A stretch of 64,000 nucleotides of DNA from an uncultured Gammaproteobacteria bacterium (GTDB lineage: Bacteria; Pseudomonadota; Gammaproteobacteria; DRJJ01): NCBI GenBank assembly GCA_947258795.1, contig CAMYJU010000005.1, forward strand, positions 62,001 to 126,000, written 5' to 3'. Both the position numbers and the translations under genes were made by a program. The notes beneath the pieces are model-generated. The model was not told the origin of the DNA. It saw only the letters and a list, made by a program, of their open reading frames with translations, and made no database searches. Below are positions 10,868 to 19,435 of the stretch, in pieces. Position 1 is the first letter of the stretch, and each line of letters begins with the position of its first letter.

Positions 10868-11338
10868 TCAGACCCGATGACTGATATCACCGTGTATCGC
10901 ACCGGTCATCAAGGCATTGAACTGGCCACCGGTCAGATGTAGCAGTGCCTCGTGATCACCACCTTCCAGATAAATATCCGGCTGCTCGGACAGATCATCC
11001 GAGATAATGGTGGTCATGCCATAGGCCTGACCAACGGGTGGAATTGCACCGGTTGCACAGTCATCCAATCTGCCGCTGAAGTCCGATTCCATGGCCAGCC
11101 CCAGCCTGCGATTCAAGGCCGAGCGCACCTTACCCATGTCGACACGATGTGTGGCCGGAACCACGGCCATCACGTAGCCGAGATCGTCCTCCAGGACCAC
11201 ACATTTCACCATGCGGTCGGCGGGTATGTTTGCCTTATGCACGGTTTGCATCGTGGTGGATGTCTTGGGATGGGTAAAAACCTCGTAGGCAATATGCCGT
11301 GACGCCAGGTAGTCTTCCAGAGATTCTGCAATAGCCAT
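10868..11338 (-). CDS. YbaK/ProX-type aminoacyl-tRNA deacylase
   Basis: A 156-residue single-domain protein of the YbaK/prolyl-tRNA editing fold, which hydrolyses mischarged aminoacyl-tRNAs in trans. Visible family features are KCVVLEDDLGYVMAVVPATH around residues 55-75 (with the conserved Lys) and the glycine-rich AIPPVGQAYGM near 105. A longer frame opens at 11416, but the ATG at 11338 (MAIAESLEDYL) is preceded by AGGGAGAG at correct spacing. Which amino acid it edits cannot be told from sequence. It is convergent with ppc and is last in the minus-strand pan block, 296 bases beyond panD. Confidence 0.8.
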   Translation of the reverse strand: MAIAESLEDYLASRHIAYEVFTHPKTSTTMQTVHKANIPADRMVKCVVLEDDLGYVMAVVPATHRVDMGKVRSALNRRLGLAMESDFSGRLDDCATGAIPPVGQAYGMTTIISDDLSEQPDIYLEGGDHEALLHLTGGQFNALMTGAIHGDISHRV

Positions 11339-11634
11339 AACTGCTCTCCCTGATTCAAATCGATTGATCAATCCGGGTTTGCCACACGATGGGCCATTAA
11401 ACAGGCGCCTAGCCATAATCTGCAGCCCAGGTGCAACCCGTTAACCCCCTGCCTGAACACAGCGCTTAACATTGTCTGATCAGGGGTCCTGATATAAATA
11501 AAGCAGGACTTGAACCACAATTCAATTGCACTTGAAACAGGGTTATTAAACCATTTATATAATATGGGAATGGGCCGCTGAACCGGTACTGGATACGAAG
11601 AGATAAAACAGGGAAGCGAGGCAGTCTGAGCGGT

Positions 11635-12015
11635 CTATGCAACCTGTACCGGTATCGCATTGCGGGTGTTCATCACCCGGTTTTGTCCATCGACATAAAC
11701 CAGGGTCGGCTTGAAACTGGCCAGCTCGTTTTCATCCAGGATCGCGTAGGCACAAATAATGACCCGGTGACCGGGGTCGGCCTTGTGTGCGGCCGCACCA
11801 TTCACTGAGATGATGCCGCTGTGGTCCTGTGCGCGTATCGCATAGGTGGTAAAGCGCTCACCATTATCCACGTTATACATATGGATTTGTTCATACTCGC
11901 GGATACCGGCGGTATCCAGCAAATGACCATCAATCGCGCAGGACCCTTCGTATTCCAGCTCGGAATGGGTGACATGCACCTTGTGCAGCTTGGCCATTAA
12001 TACTGTACGTTGCAT
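11635..12015 (-). CDS. panD: Aspartate 1-decarboxylase
   Basis: Pyruvoyl enzyme that makes beta-alanine for pantothenate. The 126-residue product starts [15 protein letters not shown], aligning with the family start; the ATG at 12036 adds seven unconserved residues. EGSCAID carries the Gly-Ser self-cleavage site that forms the pyruvoyl group, and [14 protein letters not shown] and [10 protein letters not shown] are typical. It lies 36 bases after panC, so panB, panC and panD form one pantothenate unit. Maturation may need PanZ in some gammaproteobacteria; none is seen here. Confidence 0.95.
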   Translation of the reverse strand: MQRTVLMAKLHKVHVTHSELEYEGSCAIDGHLLDTAGIREYEQIHMYNVDNGERFTTYAIRAQDHSGIISVNGAAAHKADPGHRVIICAYAILDENELASFKPTLVYVDGQNRVMNTRNAIPVQVA

Positions 12016-12051
12016 ACCTGATCTTCCAGATTTCAATATGTTATTATTATA

Positions 12052-12912
12052 TCAGGCGTGCTGGTCTACGGTCACGTTTATGTTGTCAATCAGGCGCGTT
12101 TTGCCCAGATACGCTGCGCATAAAATGACCAGATCATGGTCTCTGTCAGTTGCCGGTTCAAGATCCTGTTTTCGGCAGATTGCTACATAATCAGTACGAA
12201 AACCTGCCTGTTCGAGCAAATTAGCCCCTTCTTTTTCCAGTGCACGGAAATTCGGCGGTTCGTTGCTACAGTCCGAGGCAAGCTGCTGCAGCGTCTGGTA
12301 CAAGGCCGGGGCCTGCTCACGCTCGGCCTGGTCCAGATAACCGTTACGCGAACTCATTGCCAGGCCATCGGCCTCCCTGACCGTCGGCACGCCGGCTATC
12401 TTGACCGGGATATCCAGGTCCGCGACCAGCCGCTGGATAATCATCAACTGCTGGTAGTCTTTCTCGCCAAATACCGCAATATCCGGCTGTGCCTGGTTAA
12501 GCAGTTTACAGACCACGGTGGCAACCCCGTCGAAATGACCAGGGCGCGACTGGCCACAGTAACGCCCGGACAGACCAGGCACACTGACCCGAGTCATCTG
12601 CCCGGCGTCACGCGGGTACATCACATCAACCGTGGGCAGGTAGAGCAAATCGGCCTGGCGACTTACCAGCTGGCGGGCATCTTCTTCCCCGGTCCTGGGA
12701 TATCGGTCAAAGTCCTCCCCCTGACCAAACTGTAACGGGTTCACAAAGATACTGACCATGACCCGGTCAGCACGGGTATGGGCAAAATCGACCAGCCTCA
12801 GGTGCCCTTCGTGCAGATTGCCCATAGTCGGCACCAGCGCGACACTCTGACCCGCCTGTTTCCAGGTGTGTACCGTATTACGTAAATCAACCAGAGACTC
12901 AACTGTTTGCAT
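12052..12912 (-). CDS. panC: Pantothenate synthetase (pantoate-beta-alanine ligase)
   Basis: Joins pantoate and beta-alanine with ATP. Blocks seen are ALVPTMGNLHEGHLRLV (nucleotide-binding HIGH-like), FVNPLQFGQGEDFDRYPRT, PGHFDGVATVVCKLLN, FGEKDYQQL and AMSSRNGYL. The usual length is about 283 residues and this gives 286 from ATG 12912. A TTG at 12927 would overlap the panB stop and is less likely. The gap to the panB stop is only 11 bases, so the two are probably translated from one mRNA. Confidence 0.95.
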   Translation of the reverse strand: MQTVESLVDLRNTVHTWKQAGQSVALVPTMGNLHEGHLRLVDFAHTRADRVMVSIFVNPLQFGQGEDFDRYPRTGEEDARQLVSRQADLLYLPTVDVMYPRDAGQMTRVSVPGLSGRYCGQSRPGHFDGVATVVCKLLNQAQPDIAVFGEKDYQQLMIIQRLVADLDIPVKIAGVPTVREADGLAMSSRNGYLDQAEREQAPALYQTLQQLASDCSNEPPNFRALEKEGANLLEQAGFRTDYVAICRKQDLEPATDRDHDLVILCAAYLGKTRLIDNINVTVDQHA

Positions 12913-12923
12913 CAGCGTCCGTA

Positions 12924-13742
12924 TCAATCAAAACAGTGTTTGGCTTCAGGGAAACTACCCTCGCGTACAGCCTGTGCATAGGCCGAAATTGCAGCGGGGA
13001 TACTGCCGGCCTGTTCCATAAAATTTTTAGCAAAGCGCGGCACGGGTCCCGGTGTAATACCAAGCACGTCATGCAACACCAGTATCTGTGCATCACAGTA
13101 GGGCCCGGCACCTATCCCGATAACCGGCAGATCCACATTGCCCACAATTTCCTGTGCCAGCTTCACCGGTACACATTCCAGTAACAGGATATCGGCACCC
13201 GCCTTTTGCAGGATCTCGGCGTCATACAACATAGCCTCGGCCGAGTGTTTTTGCCTGCCCTGAACACGATAGCCTCCCATCTTGTGAATGGATTGGGGTT
13301 TCAGGCCGATATGTGCACAAACCGGTACACCATTACCGCTCAGGTGTTTGACGATATCATGCTGTGCATCGCCACCTTCGAGCTTGACCATTTGCGCACC
13401 ACCCTGCTGCATCAGGCGGGCCGCATTGGCCAGGGCCTGATCCGGCGTGCTGTAACTCAGAAAAGGCATGTCGGCAACCAGCATTGCCCGTGATAGTCCC
13501 CGTGCGGCAAGACGGCAATGATAAACCATGTCGTCCATGGTCACCGGTACCGTGGTATCGTGCCCCTGAACCACCATACCCAGCGAATCCCCGACCAGTA
13601 CCAGGTCGATTCCTGATTGATCCAGCAACCGGGCAAACGCAGCATCGTATGCTGTCAGACAGGTGAAACGCTGCTTTTTCTGCTTCATTTCACGCAGGCT
13701 GGTAATCGTGATACGTGTCGAGTGGTCTGATTGTGCAGACAT
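12924..13742 (-). CDS. panB: 3-methyl-2-oxobutanoate hydroxymethyltransferase
   Basis: Adds a hydroxymethyl group from methylene-THF to ketoisovalerate, the first committed pantothenate step. The 272 residues contain TAYDAAFARLLDQ, LVGDSLGMVVQG, KLEGGD, HIGLKPQSIHKMGGYRVQG, LLLECVPVKLA and the catalytic-region VIGIGAGPYCDAQ. It heads the pan genes and follows the deoxynucleoside kinase gene by 79 bases on the same strand. Its substrate is made by the ilv genes at 50-54 kb of this window. Confidence 0.96.
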   Translation of the reverse strand: MSAQSDHSTRITITSLREMKQKKQRFTCLTAYDAAFARLLDQSGIDLVLVGDSLGMVVQGHDTTVPVTMDDMVYHCRLAARGLSRAMLVADMPFLSYSTPDQALANAARLMQQGGAQMVKLEGGDAQHDIVKHLSGNGVPVCAHIGLKPQSIHKMGGYRVQGRQKHSAEAMLYDAEILQKAGADILLLECVPVKLAQEIVGNVDLPVIGIGAGPYCDAQILVLHDVLGITPGPVPRFAKNFMEQAGSIPAAISAYAQAVREGSFPEAKHCFD

Positions 13743-13821
13743 ACACCGCTGTCCCGTTAGTAACTACTAGTTTAGTGTAACGTAAAGCGACAGTTACTGC
13801 ATGAACCCCGGACCCGGGAAT

Positions 13822-14466
13822 TCATGTAATCATCGGCATCGGATTGAAGTACTGTCGGCCTTTGCGATGTGTGCGTATACGATCAAGCAGCATTTCATAA
13901 TCCTCATCACTATTGACCAGATCAATTTCTGCTGCATTCACAATCAACAACGGTGCCTGCTGGTAGTCATGGAAAAACCGTGCATAGCATTCCACCAGGT
14001 CCGACAGATAGCGGCTCTTTACCTGTTGCTCATGGGATATACCACGATGGCTGATACGCTGGCGTAATACATCAACCGGCGCCTGCAGATAAACCACCAG
14101 GTCCGGCAGCGGAGATTCAATGCCCAGCGTGGCCGCTACCTGGTCGTAAAGACCCATTTCATGCTGATCCAGGGTTAGTTCGGCAAACAGCCGGTCCTTG
14201 TCCATCAGAAAATCTGCTATACGCACCGAACTGAACATGTCACCCTGGTTCAGGTTGCCCATCTGTTGCGCTCGCTGGAACAGAAAAAACAGTTGTGTTG
14301 GCAATGCCGAGCTGCGCGGGTTTTCGTAAAACCGTTGCATAAACGGATTACTGCCCGCATCCTCGAGCAGCAGTTCGCCATTGAAGCTTTCTGCCAGACG
14401 ACGGGCCAGACTGGTTTTGCCCACCCCGATGGGACCTTCGATGACAATAAACTCTTGTTGTTCCAT
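13822..14466 (-). CDS. Deoxynucleoside kinase family protein
   Basis: A 214-residue P-loop kinase of the dGK/dCK/dAK type, predicted to phosphorylate deoxynucleosides for salvage. It has the Walker A IEGPIGVGKTSLARRL at residues 9-24, LEDAGSNPF at the substrate side, FLFQRAQQM, the DRLFAELTL segment and the LQAPVDVLRQRISHRG lid. In many gammaproteobacteria this gene lies between folK and panB, as here, so it may contribute to the folate-pantothenate operon, but its substrate is unproven. Confidence 0.85.
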   Translation of the reverse strand: MEQQEFIVIEGPIGVGKTSLARRLAESFNGELLLEDAGSNPFMQRFYENPRSSALPTQLFFLFQRAQQMGNLNQGDMFSSVRIADFLMDKDRLFAELTLDQHEMGLYDQVAATLGIESPLPDLVVYLQAPVDVLRQRISHRGISHEQQVKSRYLSDLVECYARFFHDYQQAPLLIVNAAEIDLVNSDEDYEMLLDRIRTHRKGRQYFNPMPMIT

Positions 14467-14584
14467 TACATACTGATTCTATTTATTATTTCCGGACACT
14501 GTCAGCGTCGCCCGGGTTGCCTTTGGCATCTATTGTGTCGTGTTGGAGTTCATTGTGCGTGATTCAGGCATTGCACTGCAAGCC

Positions 14585-15106
14585 TTAGCTCCCACTCAGC
14601 ACCTCGCAACTGGAAGCCGCCCCGCTCTGCTGCAGCGTCGTAATCAGCTCATGCAGGGACAGCAGCCGGTCACCCGATGGTATCAGCAGTTCCGGCTCTA
14701 CATCCTGTAACGGATACAGTACAAAAGCCCGCTGTCGCAGGCCCGGATGTGGCACAGCCAGTTCCGAAGTGCTGATCTGTTCATCTCCGTACAAAAGGAT
14801 ATCCAGGTCCAGCGTACGCGGCCCCCAAACCTGGCCGTTGCGCCTGCGTCCCTGGGACTGCTCTATCGCCTGTAACGCATGTAACAGTCCAAGCGCATCA
14901 AGCGACGTGGACATCTTCACCACTGCATTGAGATAGTCCGGTTGATCCTGTGGCCCCAGCGGGGGACTGTGATAGATCCTGGACTGGCTGAGCACACGAC
15001 AGTGCTCCAGTTCAACCAGGGACTGTATCGCCCGCTCCAGTTGTTGCCGGGGATTTTCAAGATTACTGCCCAGCCCGATAAAACAGACCACTGCCGGGTC
15101 ACGCAT
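14585..15106 (-). CDS. folK: 2-amino-4-hydroxy-6-hydroxymethyldihydropteridine pyrophosphokinase
   Basis: Transfers pyrophosphate from ATP to hydroxymethyldihydropterin in folate synthesis. The 173 residues show FIGLGSNLENPRQQLERAI at the start, the RIYHSPPLGPQDQPDYLNAV loop region, and the signature RRNGQVWGPRTLDLDILLYG near 90. Its start overlaps the pcnB stop by 8 bases, the same pcnB-folK coupling as in E. coli. Confidence 0.95.
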   Translation of the reverse strand: MRDPAVVCFIGLGSNLENPRQQLERAIQSLVELEHCRVLSQSRIYHSPPLGPQDQPDYLNAVVKMSTSLDALGLLHALQAIEQSQGRRRNGQVWGPRTLDLDILLYGDEQISTSELAVPHPGLRQRAFVLYPLQDVEPELLIPSGDRLLSLHELITTLQQSGAASSCEVLSGS

Positions 15107-16409
15107 GGTTTTTGCGGGTATCGCGCTTTTTTGCCGGATTACTCCGGCGCCGACGCTGACGGCCGGAACCCTGACTTGAATTCAGCATCTTGTCACGCTC
15201 GCTGTCATCGACCTCCTGGATGTGGGTCCACCAGTCAGCCAGTTCCTGCTCCTCCTCGCCGGCCTCGGCACGTAATAGCAGGAAATCATAGGCAGCCCTG
15301 AAACGCGGATGTGCCAGCAGGGATTTCGCCCGTCGACCATAACGATGCCTGAAGCGGCTCTGCAAGCCCCATATCTCGCGCATCGGCAGGCTGAATCGCC
15401 TGGGAATAGAGGTACATTCCGCCTGTTCGCTGATCACCGAGGCCACCGCACGTTGCATGGCCGGCGCGACATGCAGTTGCTCTTCCTTGATGATTTTTTC
15501 AGTACGCAGCCTGACCGGGTCCCATAACAGCGCGGCATACAGAAAGGCCGGTGTTACCGGTTTATCATCGGCGATACGCGCATCAGTATTACTCAGCGCC
15601 CGTGCAATCAGAATATGGGGAAAATCATGTTCTTCATGCGACAGGGCCTCGTCGGTCATCGGAAACAGGTAGCGAAACAGGTCATAGTGACGCAGCAACT
15701 CGAAGGTCTGCAGGCCGATACCGGACATCAACAGCTTCATGACCTCATCAAACAGTCGAGCTGGTGCGACTTGCTTTAACAAATGCCCCAGTTCAAACAG
15801 TGCCTCGTCTGCCTGCTCATGGATACGAAAACCGAGCTTGGCGGCGAACCGCACTGCCCTGATCATGCGCACCGGGTCTTCCCGATAACGTTGCTCCGGT
15901 TCACCAATCAGGCGAATAATCCCGTTACGCAAATCATCCATGCCATTGGTATAGTCGATCACCGAAAAATCCGCGATATTGTAGTACAAGGCATTGATCG
16001 TAAAATCACGACGCCAGGCATCCTCTTCCAGTGTGCCGTATACGTTGTCCCTGAGCACCCTGCCTTCGTCATTCAGGCTGTGATCATCTGATTCACCACC
16101 ATCACCGCTGCCACGAAAGGTTGCGGTCTCGATGATCTCGCGGCCAAAGCGAATATGGGCCAGACGGAAGCGTCTGCCGATCAAACGACAGTTACGAAAC
16201 AGTTCATGGATCTGCTCGGGGGTGGCATCGGTGGCCACATCAAAATCCTTGGGTTCCCGGCCAAGCAGCAGGTCCCTCACACCGCCACCGACCAGCAGCC
16301 CCTGGAACCCGGCATTTTTCAGACGGTACATTACCTTGAGGGCATTCTCACTGATCTGCGCCCGGGAAATCGAATGATCGGGACGCGCTATGATGGTCGC
16401 TTCGGAAAT
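15099..16409 (-). CDS. pcnB: Poly(A) polymerase I, probable AUU start
   Basis: Adds poly(A) tails that mark RNA for decay. It has the nucleotidyltransferase core GGGVRDLLLGREPKDFDV (catalytic DFD), the RRDFTINALYYN block, RNA-binding domains, and a basic C-terminal tail rich in RRRRS. The first ATG (16331) begins in the middle of the conserved N-terminus. In-frame upstream codons still encode RPDHSISRAQISENALKV, which is family sequence, and there is no ATG, GTG or TTG before the TAA at about 16425. ATT at 16409 is preceded by CGGAG with a 9-base spacer. E. coli pcnB is known to start at AUU, so the same rare start is inferred here (436 residues). Confidence 0.85.
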   Translation of the reverse strand: MSEATIIARPDHSISRAQISENALKVMYRLKNAGFQGLLVGGGVRDLLLGREPKDFDVATDATPEQIHELFRNCRLIGRRFRLAHIRFGREIIETATFRGSGDGGESDDHSLNDEGRVLRDNVYGTLEEDAWRRDFTINALYYNIADFSVIDYTNGMDDLRNGIIRLIGEPEQRYREDPVRMIRAVRFAAKLGFRIHEQADEALFELGHLLKQVAPARLFDEVMKLLMSGIGLQTFELLRHYDLFRYLFPMTDEALSHEEHDFPHILIARALSNTDARIADDKPVTPAFLYAALLWDPVRLRTEKIIKEEQLHVAPAMQRAVASVISEQAECTSIPRRFSLPMREIWGLQSRFRHRYGRRAKSLLAHPRFRAAYDFLLLRAEAGEEEQELADWWTHIQEVDDSERDKMLNSSQGSGRQRRRRSNPAKKRDTRKNHA

Positions 16410-16495
16410 GAGAACAAACTCCGTTGATTAATGGGCCGTTTGTGATCAGCCACTGGACCGGAGGCTATAGTGTAACACCTATCAGGGCGTTGTAC

Positions 16496-16509
16496 GGCAG
16501 TATACTGCC
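16496..16509. other. Perfect palindrome GGCAGTATACTGCC upstream of pcnB
   Basis: A 14-base perfect palindrome lies 87 bases before the proposed pcnB start, between the last DUF2173 gene and pcnB. It could be a protein-binding site. No matching site was noticed elsewhere in the window. Confidence 0.3.
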
Positions 16510-16551
16510 AGGTTTTACCCGGTGAAACAGACCACCCAAAAAAAAGCGTAG

Positions 16552-16884
16552 CTAGCGGTGCGCCAGCCTGTCCAGCTCCTGCATGACCTCGGAGACCGAA
16601 GCCCCCTGATTCTCAATCAGGCAGACCAGGTTCGCGATACTCAACACCGACTTTTCCTGGCCGTGAACGATCCAGCCCCTGGGTGGCGTCCAGCCCGGCA
16701 TCTGGGTAAACATGGACAACTGGTCGGTATTCCCCTGAACCATCCGTTTGTAGTCGTGTGCAAATTTGGACAGACGTATCATTTCGTCTTCCGGCATCAG
16801 GCCATAGCCTTCGACGAACTCCCCATCATCACGAAACTGGCAGACTGCCAATACACCATCAAGTGCCAATAACCGCTTGATCAT
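16552..16884 (-). CDS. DUF2173 / roadblock-like protein (third of three)
   Basis: A 110-residue soluble protein with the layout of DUF2173, small alpha/beta domains related to roadblock/LC7 proteins. It reads LLALDGVLAVCQFRDDGEFVEGYG at the start, a central helix with FAHDYKRM, then PPRGWIVHGQEKSVLSIANLVCLIE, the family's GW...V...SV pattern. It overlaps the preceding paralogue by 4 bases (ATGA), so the pair is translationally coupled. Function is unknown; roadblock proteins usually dimerise and act with small GTPases, none of which is encoded nearby. Confidence 0.75.
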   Translation of the reverse strand: MIKRLLALDGVLAVCQFRDDGEFVEGYGLMPEDEMIRLSKFAHDYKRMVQGNTDQLSMFTQMPGWTPPRGWIVHGQEKSVLSIANLVCLIENQGASVSEVMQELDRLAHR

Positions 16885-17231
16885 GCCATGGCCTGCCCTG
16901 ACACCGCCTGGTAGGCCGACTCATAGTCCACTTCGTCATTGCGTACGACTACGCCATACTGCGCATGGGTTACTACAGACCAGTTAAATCCGATCAGCGA
17001 AAACCCCTCTACCGGGTAAAACCCGCTATTGCCGGTAACACTTTCCCAGCCCCTTGCCTGCATGGTCGCGATACAGGTATTTGCCGCACACATATGACAA
17101 AGCAGATCCAGCATGTTTTCATCCAGCGGCCCCTGATCAACGACCCGACTGTCAATTAGCTTGCCACCATCACCATACTGGAATGCCGCTATCGCACCGT
17201 CCAGATTCATCAGTTTATCCAGATCAGCCAT
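16881..17231 (-). CDS. DUF2173 / roadblock-like protein (second of three)
   Basis: A 116-residue paralogue of its neighbours: LDKLMNLDGAIAAFQYGDGGKLIDSR, then MLDLLCHMCAANTCIATMQARGWE and EGFSLIGFNWSVVTHAQYGVVV. The CAANT helix and the buried aromatic strand are typical of DUF2173. It is clearly diverged from the other two, so the triplication is old. Function is not known. Confidence 0.75.
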   Translation of the reverse strand: MADLDKLMNLDGAIAAFQYGDGGKLIDSRVVDQGPLDENMLDLLCHMCAANTCIATMQARGWESVTGNSGFYPVEGFSLIGFNWSVVTHAQYGVVVRNDEVDYESAYQAVSGQAMA

Positions 17232-17267
17232 GGATACTTCCTCACCTTAATTATCAATACGCTTGCC

Positions 17268-17621
17268 TTAAACCATATCACTGATATCGTCATGAAGACG
17301 CGTGGTCATGAACTGCATGATGTCATTGAATGGTGCTTCGGCACTTAAAAAACAGAATACATTGGCAACCACACAGACGCTGAACTTCGGCCCTTTAACT
17401 GCCCAGCCCCGGCTCGGTGATATACCGCAGTCCGGGTAGATAGAACCGAGCATATCTGACTGCATGCGAATTCCCATGGTTGTTGAACGACACATAATCG
17501 ATGCCATACGCGCCTGTTCCGGCTCCAGGTCTCCCTTGTAGCTGAAACGGTCGCCACGATAGGCATATTCGCCTGCCGCGATGACACCCGGCATACTGAC
17601 TAGTTCTGATACAATCGACAC
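17268..17621 (-). CDS. DUF2173 / roadblock-like protein (first of three)
   Basis: The 117-residue first member of the tandem set and the closest to the family pattern: LVSMPGVIAAGEYAYRGDRFSYKG, MASIMCRSTTMGIRMQS, then SRGWAVKGPKFSVCVVANVFCFLSAE. It is separated from the second gene by 36 bases and faces the divergent RDD gene over a 132-base spacer that should hold the promoter of this run. A role in signalling or a sulfur-oxidation-linked process is only a guess from the taxa that carry this family. Confidence 0.75.
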   Translation of the reverse strand: MSIVSELVSMPGVIAAGEYAYRGDRFSYKGDLEPEQARMASIMCRSTTMGIRMQSDMLGSIYPDCGISPSRGWAVKGPKFSVCVVANVFCFLSAEAPFNDIMQFMTTRLHDDISDMV

Positions 17622-17753
17622 AGTTGACTCTCACATGTACTGGTTATATGTTCTTCATGAACTTAAATTGTTGTTCCATGAAACCAGATTTACCACAAAC
17701 CTGCCACCGTTGCCACCTTATAACAATAATCAGACGCTGATACAGGATATTAA

Positions 17754-18161
17754 ATGACCGATATACCGACCAATCCGGCCAGCCTGTGGCGTCGCCTCGG
17801 CGCACTGCTATATGACAGTCTGTTGCTGTTCGCAGTGCTTTTTTTTGCTGCGGCATTGGTGATGCTGTTGACCCGTGGTCATTTCAATCCCGCCAGCCTG
17901 CCTTTCCAGTTGTATCTGCTGCTGATCAGCTTCTGGTTTTTCGGCTGGTTCTGGACTCATGGCGGACAGACACTGGGCATGCGCGCATGGAAAATCAGGG
18001 TCATGCAGTATTCCGGTGCAGGCATCAGCTGGAACCAGGCCCTGCAAAGATTCTGTGTCGCGGTACTGCTGGGTGGTGTGGGCATGTTCTGGTGCCTGTT
18101 CACCAAAGACAAACAGGCCCTGTACGACAAACTGGCGAAAACCTATGTAGAACGTATCTAG
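17754..18161 (+). CDS. RDD family membrane protein
   Basis: A 135-residue inner-membrane protein. It opens with the RDD-type segment LWRRLGALLYDSLLLFAVLFF, has three hydrophobic spans (about 18-40, 55-70, 98-115), and carries HGGQTLGMRAWKIRV, the second family motif, between spans two and three. RDD proteins are poorly characterised; some have been linked to ion transport. It is divergent from the DUF2173 run and convergent with lptG. Confidence 0.85.
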   Translation: MTDIPTNPASLWRRLGALLYDSLLLFAVLFFAAALVMLLTRGHFNPASLPFQLYLLLISFWFFGWFWTHGGQTLGMRAWKIRVMQYSGAGISWNQALQRFCVAVLLGGVGMFWCLFTKDKQALYDKLAKTYVERI

Positions 18162-18235
18162 GATACCTCTAATCAGGTCTCTCACGGTTGCACCAGTGAG
18201 CAACCCAGTCCTCGCCAGACTTAATCAGTGGTCCC

Positions 18236-19297
18236 TTAGATTTTTCTACGCAGAGCCAGTATTGCTCCGACTGCAAACAACAGTGTCGGGATCACCGCAC
18301 TTAACAGCGGTGGCAGGTCATAGGCCAAACCGGCCCGACTGAAGGTCTTGTTGAGCAGGTAAAAAGTCAGTCCCAGAATAATCCCGACAAAAATTCGCTT
18401 GCCGGTGCCGGAACTGCGCAACGGCCCGAACACAAATGGTAACGCAACCAGCAACATGACCAGGGTCGTAAATGGCGTGATCAGCTTGAGCCAGTATGCC
18501 TGCCTGTACTGTTCGCTATCCTGTCCATTGGCTTCCAGATAACCGATGTATTCATCCAGCGACCACACTGACAAACGCTCCGGATTGACTGACAACACAT
18601 CCAGCACATCCGGATCGAACAGTTCACCCCAGACCATCTCGGCTTTCTGTTCGCGCCGTATACCGGTCTCTGAAATATGATTGATGGTGACCTTATAGAA
18701 ATGCCAGCTCCCTGACAGATACCTTGCCTCGTCGGCGCGTGTCAGTTGCTGCAAATCCCTGGCCTCACCAAAACGGAATATCTCCACCTGCTTCAAACGC
18801 TTGCCGGCCAGTATCTCCTGCACCCGCACCACCTGGTTTTTATATCTCACCCACAGGGCGTCATCACCCTGGGTATTCAGATGTACATGCCGGGCAGTGG
18901 TACGCAACTCCTGTGCATATTGTTCACTGGGTGGCGCAACAAACTCTCCGATCACAAACGCAAACACCATCAGCGCCAGCCCACCCTTCAGTACCGACAG
19001 ACTGATACGAAGATGTGACAGGCCCGACACACTGAGTACTATCAGTTCACTATGCGCGGCCAGCCCGCCCAGGGATATCAGGCTGCCGATCAGGACCGCG
19101 GTTGGGAACAATTCGTAAAGCTGTGTAGGCAGGGTAAACAGAACATAAAGACCGGCCTTGGCCGAGGTATACATACCGGTCAGGTTGCCCAGCTCGTTCA
19201 TATACTCGAAAAACCCGGACAGACCGGCCAGTACCAGCAAGGTGGCAAAACTGCCCTTGATCACAAACCTGGAAATATAGCGGTCAATAATAGTCAT
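18236..19297 (-). CDS. lptG: LPS export permease LptG
   Basis: Permease subunit of the LptB2FG transporter that extracts lipopolysaccharide from the inner membrane. The 353 residues have N-terminal spans with IDRYISRFVI and LPTQLYELFPTAVLIGSL, a periplasmic beta-jellyroll (about 130-260) and three C-terminal spans. The VLIGSLISLGGLAAHSELIV pattern fits LptG better than LptF. The ATG at 19297 has GGAAAG upstream; the frame opens earlier at 19357. The partner gene lptF normally sits between lptG and the divergent pepA but is not there: only 138 bases separate lptG from pepA. Confidence 0.9.
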   Translation of the reverse strand: MTIIDRYISRFVIKGSFATLLVLAGLSGFFEYMNELGNLTGMYTSAKAGLYVLFTLPTQLYELFPTAVLIGSLISLGGLAAHSELIVLSVSGLSHLRISLSVLKGGLALMVFAFVIGEFVAPPSEQYAQELRTTARHVHLNTQGDDALWVRYKNQVVRVQEILAGKRLKQVEIFRFGEARDLQQLTRADEARYLSGSWHFYKVTINHISETGIRREQKAEMVWGELFDPDVLDVLSVNPERLSVWSLDEYIGYLEANGQDSEQYRQAYWLKLITPFTTLVMLLVALPFVFGPLRSSGTGKRIFVGIILGLTFYLLNKTFSRAGLAYDLPPLLSAVIPTLLFAVGAILALRRKI

Positions 19298-19435
19298 ACT
19301 TGCTTTCCGGGATAACGGCACCCCTAAGCTACCACAGAAGCTCCCAGGATGCTGCAAGCTTGCATATTTTCAGCCTTTTCCGTTAAAGTGCCAGATTAAT
19401 GCAACCGCCAGTACAGAACCGAGGGCCAGTTCAAT

